A DNA stretch of 64,000 nucleotides from Streptomyces sp. cf386 (lineage in GTDB: Bacteria; Actinomycetota; Actinomycetes; Streptomycetales; Streptomycetaceae), in assembly GCF_900103585.1 (NCBI RefSeq), contig NZ_FNHV01000017.1, positions 65,471-129,470 on the forward strand. Direction: 5' to 3'. The first letter of the stretch is position 1. Each line of letters begins with the position of its first letter. Both the position numbers and the translations under genes were made by a program. Below the pieces are notes generated by a model. The model saw only the letters and a list, made by a program, of their open reading frames with translations, was not told the origin of the DNA and searched no databases. Below, piece after piece: positions 7,854 through 15,324 of the stretch.

Positions 7854-8860
7854 GCAAGCCCGTCAAGGCGGCGGTTCTGAGCGCCGGTTCGTGGGGCACC
7901 GCCTTCGCCATCGTCCTCGCCGACGCGGGGTGCGAGGTCACCCTGTGGGCCCGTCGCGCCGAGATCGCCGAGGCCATCAACTCGACCCGGACGAACCCCG
8001 ACTACTTCCCCGGCGTCGAGCTCCCGCAAGGCGTACGGGCGACCACGGACCCCGCGGAGGCCATGGCGGGGGCCGACTTCACGGTGCTGTCCGTTCCCTC
8101 CCAGACCCTGCGCGCCAACCTCGCCGAGTGGACCCCGATGCTGGCGCCGGGCACGGTCCTGGTGTCCCTGATGAAGGGCGTCGAACTCGGCACCACCATG
8201 CGGATGAGCGAGGTCATCGAGGACGTCGCCAAGGTCGGCCACGACCGCATCGCCGTCGTCACCGGCCCCAACCTCGCCCGCGAGATCGCCGCGCGGATGC
8301 CGGCCGCCGCGGTGGTCGCCTGCACCGACGAGGCCGTCGCCCAGCGGCTCCAGGCCGCCTGCCACACGCCGTACTTCCGCCCGTACACCAATACGGACGT
8401 GGTGGGTTGCGAACTCGGCGGAGCCGTGAAGAACGTCATCGGCCTCGCCGTCGGCATCGCGGACGGCATGGGCCTCGGCGACAACGCCAAGGGCTCGTTG
8501 ATCACGCGCGGTCTCGCCGAGACGACCCGGCTCGGGGTCGCGCTGGGCGCCGACCCGCTGACCTTCTCCGGACTCGCGGGCCTGGGCGACCTGGTGGCGA
8601 CCTGCTCCTCGCCGCTGTCCCGCAACCACACCTTCGGCACCAACCTCGGCAAGGGCATGACGCTCCAGGAGACCATCGCGGTCACCAAGCAGACCGCCGA
8701 GGGCGTCAAGTCCTGTGAGTCCGTGCTGGATCTGGCCCGCAGGCACGGCGTCGACATGCCGATCACGGAGACGGTCGTCGGGATCGTGCACGAGGGCAAG
8801 CCGCCGGTGGTCGCCCTCAAGGAGCTGATGTCGCGCAGCGCGAAGCCCGAGCGACGCTGA
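7850..8860 (+). CDS. gpsA: NAD(P)H-dependent glycerol-3-phosphate dehydrogenase
   Basis: The enzyme reduces dihydroxyacetone phosphate to sn-glycerol-3-phosphate for lipids. The 336-residue protein has an N-terminal Rossmann fold starting VLSAGSWGTAFAIVLADAG. The family GxGxxG first glycine is serine here (LSAGSWG), which needs checking against relatives. The catalytic lysine region is ELGGAVKNVIGLAVGIADG. It is translationally coupled to plsC through a GTGA overlap. Confidence 0.95.
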   Translation: MSKPVKAAVLSAGSWGTAFAIVLADAGCEVTLWARRAEIAEAINSTRTNPDYFPGVELPQGVRATTDPAEAMAGADFTVLSVPSQTLRANLAEWTPMLAPGTVLVSLMKGVELGTTMRMSEVIEDVAKVGHDRIAVVTGPNLAREIAARMPAAAVVACTDEAVAQRLQAACHTPYFRPYTNTDVVGCELGGAVKNVIGLAVGIADGMGLGDNAKGSLITRGLAETTRLGVALGADPLTFSGLAGLGDLVATCSSPLSRNHTFGTNLGKGMTLQETIAVTKQTAEGVKSCESVLDLARRHGVDMPITETVVGIVHEGKPPVVALKELMSRSAKPERR

Positions 8861-8918
8861 GCGAACGCACCCTCCGGACGCTGACTCGGCCCCTACGGGC
8901 GGGTACGCTCAACGCGAT

Positions 8919-10076
8919 ATGAGCACCGAGAACCTCCCCCAGAGCCCTGACCAGCAGCCCCGCAAGCCGCGCGTGGCCGTCGTGTTCGGCGGTCGCAGCT
9001 CCGAGCACGGGATCTCCATGGTCACCGCCGGCGCCGTACTGCGCGCGATCGACCGGACGAAGTACGACGTCCTGCCGATCGGTATCACGCAGAGTGGCCG
9101 TTGGGTGCTCACCGCCGACGAACCGGAACGCATGGCGATCACCGAGCGCCGTACGCCCAACGTCGAGCAGCTGGCCGAGTCGAGCGAGGGCGGCGTCGTG
9201 CTCCCCGTCGACCCGGCGAACCGCGAAGTCGTCTACGCCGAACCCGGATCGGTGCCCAAGGCCCTCGGCGAGATCGACGTAGTCTTCCCGGTGCTGCACG
9301 GGCCCTACGGCGAGGACGGCACCCTCCAGGGCCTGCTGGAGCTCTCCGGGGTGCCGTATGTGGGTTCGGGTGTGCTCGCCTCGGCCGTCGGCCAGGACAA
9401 GGAGTACATGAAGCGGGTGTTCACCTCGTTCGGGCTCAAGGTGGGCCCGTACGTGGTGATCCGGCCGCGTGAGTGGGAGCAGGACGAGTCCGGCGCCCGC
9501 AAGAAGATCATCGACCTCGCCGGTGACCACGGCTGGCCGCTCTTCGTGAAGCCCGCGCGCGCGGGTTCGTCGATCGGCATCACCAAGGTCGAGGACCCGG
9601 CGGGACTGGACGAGGCGATCGCCGAGGCCCGGCGGCACGACCCGAAGATCCTCGTCGAGGCGGCGCTGCGCGGCCGGGAGATCGAGTGCGGGGTGCTGGA
9701 GTTCGAGGACGGGCCGCGCGCCTCCGCGCCGGCCGAGATCCCGCCGCCGGACGCCCACGCGTACTACGACTTCGAGGCCAAGTACATCGACTCCACGCCG
9801 GGGATCGTGCCGGCGCCGCTCACGCCGGAGCAGACGGCCGACGTGCAGCGTCTGGCCGTGGACGCCTTCGAGGCGGCCTCCTGCGAGGGCCTGGTGCGGG
9901 CGGACTTCTTCCTCACCGAGGACGGGGAGTTCGTGATCAACGAGATCAACACGATGCCCGGCTTCACGCCGATCTCGATGTACCCGCAGATGTGGCAGGC
10001 GAGCGGGATCAGCTACCCGGACCTGGTGGACCTGCTGATCCAGGCGGCGTTGCGGCGGTCCACCGGGCTCAGGTGA
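8919..10076 (+). CDS. ddlA: D-alanine--D-alanine ligase
   Basis: This is an ATP-grasp enzyme forming D-Ala-D-Ala for peptidoglycan, cytoplasmic. The 385 residues include VVFGGRSSEHGISMVTAG at the N-terminus (substrate site), FPVLHGPYGEDGTLQGLLE, FVKPARAGSSIGITKV (ATP grasp) and the metal-binding EINTMPGFTPISMYP near the C-terminus. Length and motifs fit the normal actinobacterial Ddl. The ATG at 8919 begins MSTENLPQSP. A 15-bp tandem repeat array begins 4 bp after the stop codon. Confidence 0.95.
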   Translation: MSTENLPQSPDQQPRKPRVAVVFGGRSSEHGISMVTAGAVLRAIDRTKYDVLPIGITQSGRWVLTADEPERMAITERRTPNVEQLAESSEGGVVLPVDPANREVVYAEPGSVPKALGEIDVVFPVLHGPYGEDGTLQGLLELSGVPYVGSGVLASAVGQDKEYMKRVFTSFGLKVGPYVVIRPREWEQDESGARKKIIDLAGDHGWPLFVKPARAGSSIGITKVEDPAGLDEAIAEARRHDPKILVEAALRGREIECGVLEFEDGPRASAPAEIPPPDAHAYYDFEAKYIDSTPGIVPAPLTPEQTADVQRLAVDAFEAASCEGLVRADFFLTEDGEFVINEINTMPGFTPISMYPQMWQASGISYPDLVDLLIQAALRRSTGLR

Positions 10077-10080
10077 CGGG

Positions 10081-10197
10081 CGTACCGGACGGACCCGTAC
10101 CGGACGGACCCGTACCGGACGGACCCGTACCGGACGGACCCGTACCGGTCGGACCCGTACCGGTCGGACCCGTATCGCTCGGCCGCGTACCGCTCAG
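10081..10197. repeat. 15-bp tandem repeat (about 7.8 units) after ddl
   Basis: The unit CGTACCGGACGGACC is exact in four copies (10081-10140), then CGTACCGGTCGGACC twice (10141-10170), then two decayed copies to about 10197. It fills the gap between the convergent ddl and DUF3515 genes. There are no unique spacers, so it is not CRISPR. The graded change from GGAC to GGTC to GCTC is typical of slippage growth from one side. Confidence 0.92.
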
Positions 10198-10718
10198 TTG
10201 CTCACCGTCAAGTCGGCGATTCCTTCGGGGATCGCCTTCTTGATGGCCGGGGCCAGGTCGATCAGGGCTCCCGAACTGTCCCGGCCTTCCTCCACGCTGA
10301 CCTCGACATACGCGCGACGGCTCGCGCTCGTGAACCGGTACCCCCCGCCGTCCTGCTTCTCCATCAGCCACTTGACGCCTTCTACGCCACCGGCGACCGC
10401 GTCCGGGTCCCGGCCCTCGGCCACCTTGGGGTCGACCATCTTCGGCGGCCTTGCGACACCGCACCGCAGTATGATCGCCGAGTCCCCCCACCCCGCGGTC
10501 AGCGCGGACGCGGGCGAGGGGTCCTCACGGCGCTCACCGTCCACCTTGGCCGGCAGTACCTTGTCGAGGTTCTGACACAGCTTCTCGGCCGTCGTGCCGG
10601 GGCTGGGAACCGCCGCCGACGCACTGTCGTCTGCTGATGAGCAGCCCGCGGCGCTGATCAGCAGGACGAGCACGGGCAGCCCGAGGGCAGAAATGCGCCG
10701 GTGACGGAAAGAGTTCAC
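10194..10718 (-). CDS. DUF3515 family lipoprotein
   Basis: The 174-residue exported lipoprotein starts with GTG, has a basic N-terminus (MNSFRHRRIS), a hydrophobic segment and the lipobox ISAAGC, giving lipidation of Cys26. A Ser/Ala-rich linker precedes the DUF3515 domain (about 40-174), which includes the conserved WGDSAIILRCGV. The function is unknown; the gene is often near thiL and ddl in Actinobacteria. Its 3' end runs into the 15-bp repeat array. A possible role at the cell envelope is inferred only from the lipoprotein signal and the ddl neighbour. Confidence 0.85.
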   Translation of the reverse strand: MNSFRHRRISALGLPVLVLLISAAGCSSADDSASAAVPSPGTTAEKLCQNLDKVLPAKVDGERREDPSPASALTAGWGDSAIILRCGVARPPKMVDPKVAEGRDPDAVAGGVEGVKWLMEKQDGGGYRFTSASRRAYVEVSVEEGRDSSGALIDLAPAIKKAIPEGIADLTVSN

Positions 10719-10737
10719 CGGCCAACAGTAGACGGGG

Positions 10738-10971
10738 CTACAGATGGACGACCGGGCAGGTCAGGGTGCGGGTGATGCCGTCCACTTGCTGGACTTTGGC
10801 GACCACCATGCGGCCCAGGTCGTCGACTGTGTCGGCCTGGGCGCGCACGATGACGTCGTAGGGTCCCGTCACGTCCTCGGCCTGGATGACTCCAGGGATC
10901 TTGCTGATCGTCTCGGCGACGGTCGACGCCTTGCCGACCTCCGTCTGGATCAGGATGTACGCCTGTACCAC
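10738..10971 (-). CDS. stand-alone Lrp/AsnC ligand-binding domain protein
   Basis: The 77-residue product (MVQAYILIQTEVGKASTVAE) consists of only the RAM effector-binding domain of Lrp/AsnC regulators, without an HTH. The GTG at 10971 has GGAGGTTCC immediately upstream. It is 19 bp from the start of the DUF3515 gene on the same strand, so these two may be co-transcribed. Such proteins may bind amino acids or form mixed oligomers with full-length Lrp proteins; the role here is unknown. Confidence 0.88.
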   Translation of the reverse strand: MVQAYILIQTEVGKASTVAETISKIPGVIQAEDVTGPYDVIVRAQADTVDDLGRMVVAKVQQVDGITRTLTCPVVHL

Positions 10972-11177
10972 GGAACCTCCAGGGCGGCCACGAGGATCAT
11001 GTGGGGAAAAGGAACGCCACGGTATCGCGTCGCCGCTTGCCGCGGGGAGACCTGCGGGGACCGGGGCTTGCGCGCCGGGGTGCAGGCACGACAGAAGTTG
11101 ACGTACACCTCGACCGTAGCGAGGACCGAAGTGACGCGCGACCGGGTGCGGACAGGGACAGAAGGGGCGTAAGGGCA

Positions 11178-12146
11178 ATGAAGGGCACTGTTGGTGAGCT
11201 CGGTGAGTTCGGGCTCATCAGGGAGCTCACCTCCCGTCTCACCACCACCCCGGCGGTCCGGGTCGGCCCCGGCGACGACGCCGCGGTGGTGGCCGCGCCC
11301 GACCGCAGGGTGGTCGCGAGCACCGACATCCTGCTGGAGGGACGGCACTTCCGCCGCGACTGGTCCACGGCCTACGACGTCGGCCGCAAGGCCGCCGCGC
11401 AGAACCTCGCGGACATCGCCGCCATGGGCGCCGTACCGACCGCGCTGCTGCTCGGCCTTGTCGTGCCGGCCGAACTCCCGGTCACCTGGCCGAGCGAGCT
11501 GATGGACGGCCTGCGCGACGAGTGCCAGGTGGCGGGTGCCTCGGTGGTCGGCGGGGACGTCGTACGGGGCGACACGATCATGGTGTCGATCACCGCGCTC
11601 GGCGATCTGCGCAACCAGGAGCCCGTGACGCGGGCCGGCGCACAGCCCGGCGACCTCGTCGCCGTGACCGGCTGGCTGGGCTGGTCCGCCGCCGGATACG
11701 CCGTGCTCGCCCGGGGTTTCCGCTCACCGCGCGCCTTCGTGGAGGCGCACCGGCGTCCCGAGCCGCCGTATCACGCGGGTCCGGCCGCCGCCGGGCTCGG
11801 CGCCACCGCGATGTGCGACGTGAGCGACGGACTGATCGCCGACCTCGGGCACATCGCCGAGGCCAGCAAGGTCCGGATCGACATCCGCTCGGGCGCGATC
11901 GACATCCCGACCCAGATGAACGACATCGGGCAGGCCGTCGGCGTCGACCCCATGCAGTGGGTGCTGACCGGGGGAGAGGATCACGCGATCGTGGCGACCT
12001 TCCCGCCGGACGTGAAGCTCCCGGCCCGCTGGAAGGTCATCGGCGAGGTCCTCAACCCCTCGGCGCTGCCCCAGGTCACGGTCGACGGGGCGCCGTGGAC
12101 CAAGAAGGGCGGCTGGGACCACTTCGGCGGGGACATCGAGTCATGA
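11178..12146 (+). CDS. thiL: thiamine-monophosphate kinase
   Basis: The enzyme phosphorylates thiamine monophosphate to thiamine pyrophosphate. The 322-residue AIRS/PurM-fold protein has VGPGDDAAVV near residues 32-41, the STDILLEGRHFRRDW motif, and CDVSDGLIADLGHIA near 215. The ATG at 11178 begins MKGTVGELGEFGLI. The stop overlaps the thiD start (ATGA), coupling the two steps of thiamine metabolism. No TPP riboswitch is apparent upstream. Confidence 0.95.
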   Translation: MKGTVGELGEFGLIRELTSRLTTTPAVRVGPGDDAAVVAAPDRRVVASTDILLEGRHFRRDWSTAYDVGRKAAAQNLADIAAMGAVPTALLLGLVVPAELPVTWPSELMDGLRDECQVAGASVVGGDVVRGDTIMVSITALGDLRNQEPVTRAGAQPGDLVAVTGWLGWSAAGYAVLARGFRSPRAFVEAHRRPEPPYHAGPAAAGLGATAMCDVSDGLIADLGHIAEASKVRIDIRSGAIDIPTQMNDIGQAVGVDPMQWVLTGGEDHAIVATFPPDVKLPARWKVIGEVLNPSALPQVTVDGAPWTKKGGWDHFGGDIES

Positions 12147-12934
12147 TCCCGCGCGTCCTTACGGTGGCGGGCTCCGACTCCGGCGGCGGTGCGGGCATCC
12201 AGGCCGACCTGAAGACCATGCTCGCGCTCGGCGTGCACGGCATGAGCGTGATCACCGCGGTCACGGCGCAGAATTCCCTCGGTGTGCAGGGTGCGTGGGA
12301 GCTTCCGGTGGAGGCCGTGCGGGCGCAGTACCGCAGTGTCGTCGACGACATCGGCGTCCAGGCGATCAAGACGGGGATGCTCGCGTCGGCGGAACTCGTC
12401 GAGACGGTGGCAGAGTTGATCGGGGGCACGGACGCGCCCGCCGTGGTGGACCCGGTGGGGGTCTCCAAGCACGGGGACTCGCTGCTGGCCGCTTCCGCGC
12501 TCGACTCGGTACGTACGAAGCTGCTGCCGGTCGCGACCGTGGCGACGCCGAACCTCGACGAGGTGGCGCAACTGACGGGCGTGCGGGTCGAGTCGGAGGA
12601 GCAGGTGCGCGAGGCCGCAGCGGCCGTTCTGGCGTACGGGCCGCGGTGGGTGCTGATCAAGGGCGGTCATCTGCCCGGGGACGCCGTGGATCTGCTCACG
12701 GACGGCTCGCGGGAGCACTGGCTGCGGGCGCCTCGCTACGACAACCGGCACACGCACGGGACGGGCTGCACGCTCGCCTCCGCGATCGCCTCAGGGCTCG
12801 CGAAGGGGCTTCCGGTGCCGGAGGCGGTGGCGGCGGCCAAGGAATACGTCACCGGGGCGATCAGGGCCGGGTTCGCGCTCGGTGCGGGAATCGGGCCGGT
12901 GGATCATGGGTGGCGGTTCCGCGAGGGCTCGTAG
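12143..12934 (+). CDS. thiD: hydroxymethylpyrimidine (phosphate) kinase
   Basis: The enzyme phosphorylates HMP and HMP-P for thiamine synthesis. It is a 263-residue ribokinase-like protein: N-terminal VAGSDSGGGAGIQADLKTM, then VVDPVGVSKHGDSLL, and the anion-hole/catalytic motif HGTGCTLASAIASGLAKG near residue 210. It is translationally coupled to thiL by a 4-bp overlap and followed by a strong terminator shared with the convergent rpmB. Confidence 0.95.
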   Translation: MIPRVLTVAGSDSGGGAGIQADLKTMLALGVHGMSVITAVTAQNSLGVQGAWELPVEAVRAQYRSVVDDIGVQAIKTGMLASAELVETVAELIGGTDAPAVVDPVGVSKHGDSLLAASALDSVRTKLLPVATVATPNLDEVAQLTGVRVESEEQVREAAAAVLAYGPRWVLIKGGHLPGDAVDLLTDGSREHWLRAPRYDNRHTHGTGCTLASAIASGLAKGLPVPEAVAAAKEYVTGAIRAGFALGAGIGPVDHGWRFREGS

Positions 12935-12963
12935 CCGGGACGTAGTCGCTCAGGAACAGCAAG

Positions 12964-12992
12964 AAGCCGGTCCACGCGAGGTGGACCGGCTT
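12964..12992. terminator. bidirectional terminator thiD/rpmB
   Basis: AAGCCGGTCCAC (12964-12975) pairs perfectly with GTGGACCGGCTT (12981-12992), with loop GCGAG, between convergent genes. Confidence 0.88.
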
Positions 12993-13032
12993 AGTGCAGC
13001 GAACCGGCAGTGGCCGCGCGCTCAGCTGAGCG

Positions 13033-13218
13033 TCAGCGCGAGACCTTGCCGGCCTTGATGCAAGACGTGCAAGCGTTCACGCGCTTCGGCGTCCCGCCGA
13101 CCACGGTACGAACGCGCTGGATGTTGGGGTTCCAGCGACGGGACGTACGGCGGTGCGAGTGCGAGATGTTGTTGCCGAAGCCCGGCCCCTTGCCGCAGAC
13201 GTCGCAGTTGGCAGCCAC
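13033..13218 (-). CDS. rpmB: 50S ribosomal protein L28 (zinc-ribbon form)
   Basis: The 61-residue protein begins MAANCDVCGKGPGFGNN and carries paired cysteines C5/C8 and C50/C53, so this is the zinc-binding (C+) paralogue type. Streptomyces also have cysteine-free, Zur-repressed paralogues elsewhere. It is transcribed leftward from a promoter region shared with the DAK2 gene. Confidence 0.95.
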   Translation of the reverse strand: MAANCDVCGKGPGFGNNISHSHRRTSRRWNPNIQRVRTVVGGTPKRVNACTSCIKAGKVSR

Positions 13219-13474
13219 GGGTCACTCCAAAGACTTCAGATGCACTTACGGATAATCCCGGCTTGCCGGGATCGAGATCTAGGATCAGAGATCTGAGTGG
13301 CGTTGCCAGGGGAACGGCCCGATGCGTATCGGGCAACCGGAGCAGCATACAACGACTGCGCCAGCAGTACGAAACTACCATGGCAGCTCAGGGCCCCGCT
13401 CCCGGCCCTCTTCCGGCGCACACCGGGCCTGGGTCTACGCTGCGTGCCACGTTCGGCAGCTCAAGGAGGCGCAG

Positions 13475-15211
13475 GTGGCGCAGGTGCCGCAGACATTCTT
13501 CGATGCTCTCGCGGTGCGCACCTGGTGCGGCCTCGCGTTGGAGTCGCTCGGTCGCGCGCGTGAGGAGATCGACGCGATCAACGTCTATCCGGTGGCCGAC
13601 GGGGACACCGGGACGAACCTCTATCTGACCGTGGAGTCGGCCGTGGCCGCGGTCGAGGCGGTGTTCGCCGGGTACGAGCTGGATGCCGTACGGACGGGCG
13701 GCCCCTCGCTGGCCGATGCCGTGCGCGCGATGGCGCACGGGGCCCTCATAGGCGCCCGGGGGAACTCCGGGACGATCCTCGCCCAGCTGCTGCGGGGCAT
13801 GGCGCAGGTGCTCGCCGCCGACGGTGACTCCGCTCACACCGACGGACAGGGACTGCGGCTGGCGTTGCGGCACGCTGCCGACGCCGCCCGGCTGGCGGTC
13901 GCCCACCCCGTCGAGGGCACGGTGCTCTCGGTCGCCTCGGCGGCGGCCGACGCTGCCACCGGGGCGGAGGGGGACTGCGGGACGGTCGCGTGGGCGGCCT
14001 ACGAGGGGGCGCGGGCGGCTCTCGCGGCGACTCCGGGGCAGCTGGCGGTGCTGGAGCGGGCCGGGGTCGTCGACGCGGGCGGGCGGGGGCTGGTGGCGGT
14101 GCTCGCGGCGCTGGTGGAGACGTTCACGGGGGAGGCTCCGCGCGCGGTCGCCGTGGAGGCGGTGGCGGCCGCGGCCGTGGCGCACGAGCCGGGCGGCTCA
14201 GCGGGCCCTGGTGATCTCGGTGGCTGTGCCGGCGGGGCCGTGGGCCATGAGTCGGGCGACGGTGGACAGGGTGACCATGGACAGAGCGGGCCCGCCTTCG
14301 AGGTGATCTACCTCCTGGAGGCCGACGACGCGGCCGTGGCGCGGCTCCGGGAGCGGCTGGACGCCCTCGGGGACTCGCTCGTCGTGGTCGGCGGTGACGG
14401 GCTGTGGAACGTCCACGTGCACGTCGACGACGCCGGGGCGGCCGTGGAAGCCGGCGTCGAGGCCGGGCGGCCGTACCGGATCCGGATCACCCACTTCGGC
14501 GTCGGCGACGTGCACACCACCGGGGGCGGACGGCCGCCCCGGGAGCGGGCCCAGCGTGCCGTGGTCGCCGTCGTGCCCGGTGAGGGACTGGACGGGCTGT
14601 ACCGAGAGGCGGGCGCGACCACCGTCCTCGCGCGCCCCGGGGAGCCGCCCGCGAGCGGGGAACTGGTGGAGGCCGTACGGCGTGCCCACGCGCGCGAGGT
14701 CGTGCTGCTGCCCAACGACGCCGAGCTGCGCCACACCGCCGCGGCGGCGGCAGAGCAGGCCCGCACCGAGGGCATCCGCGTCGCGCTGATCCCGACCCGC
14801 TCGGCGGTCCAGGGCATCGCGGCGCTGGCCGTGCACGAGCAGGAGCGCCGCTTCGACGAGGACGTCGTGTCGATGACCTCGGCGGCCGGCGCCACCCGCT
14901 ACGCCGAGGTCGCCGTCGCCGAGCGCCAGTCCTGGACCATGGCCGGCATCTGCCAGGCCGGCGACGTCCTCGGCCTCATCGACGGCGACGTGGCCGTGAT
15001 CGGCTCGGACGTCACGGACACCGCGGCGACCGTCCTCGACCGCATGCTCGCCGCGGGCGGCGAACTCGTCACCCTCGTCCTCGGCGACGAGGCGCCCGAG
15101 GCGATCGCCGAGCACCTGGAGGCACGCGTGCGTGAGTCGTATCTCGCCGTCGACACGGTGGTGTACCGGGGCGGGCGGCAAGGGGCGTTGCTGCTCATCG
15201 GCGTGGAGTGA
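13475..15211 (+). CDS. DAK2/DegV-like kinase protein (FakA/YloV family)
   Basis: The 578-residue product has an N-terminal DAK2 (DhaL-like) nucleotide-binding domain (about 10-200) with INVYPVADGDTGTNLYLT and GARGNSGTILAQLLRG. A Gly/Ala/His-rich linker (about 228-275) follows, then the FakA middle and C-terminal domains. In other bacteria the family phosphorylates fatty acids bound to FakB/DegV proteins for incorporation into phospholipid. The GTG at 13475 follows AAGGAGG at good spacing; in-frame sequence further upstream looks non-coding. No FakB partner lies in this window. The linker is longer and lower in complexity than I would expect. Confidence 0.85.
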   Translation: MAQVPQTFFDALAVRTWCGLALESLGRAREEIDAINVYPVADGDTGTNLYLTVESAVAAVEAVFAGYELDAVRTGGPSLADAVRAMAHGALIGARGNSGTILAQLLRGMAQVLAADGDSAHTDGQGLRLALRHAADAARLAVAHPVEGTVLSVASAAADAATGAEGDCGTVAWAAYEGARAALAATPGQLAVLERAGVVDAGGRGLVAVLAALVETFTGEAPRAVAVEAVAAAAVAHEPGGSAGPGDLGGCAGGAVGHESGDGGQGDHGQSGPAFEVIYLLEADDAAVARLRERLDALGDSLVVVGGDGLWNVHVHVDDAGAAVEAGVEAGRPYRIRITHFGVGDVHTTGGGRPPRERAQRAVVAVVPGEGLDGLYREAGATTVLARPGEPPASGELVEAVRRAHAREVVLLPNDAELRHTAAAAAEQARTEGIRVALIPTRSAVQGIAALAVHEQERRFDEDVVSMTSAAGATRYAEVAVAERQSWTMAGICQAGDVLGLIDGDVAVIGSDVTDTAATVLDRMLAAGGELVTLVLGDEAPEAIAEHLEARVRESYLAVDTVVYRGGRQGALLLIGVE

Positions 15212-15324
15212 GCGGAGTGGCGTGACCGGGGGCGGAGTGAGCACACGGGTGAGCGCCAGGGGCCCTGCGCCGGGGAGCTGAACACCGAGAAGCTGAACAC
15301 CGGGAAGCCGGACCCTGAGCGGGC

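Noticed and set aside
10081..10197. Possible CRISPR array
   Set aside because: The 15-bp units are directly adjacent without unique spacers, and no cas genes are in the window.
9686..10243. Long open frame through ddl and the repeat array encoding a VPDGP-type repeat tail
   Set aside because: It lies out of frame with the real ddl and is produced by GC-rich codon structure; there is no plausible start or conserved domain.
10972..11177. TPP riboswitch before thiL
   Set aside because: I could not find the conserved CUGAGA/ACCUGA elements in the region.
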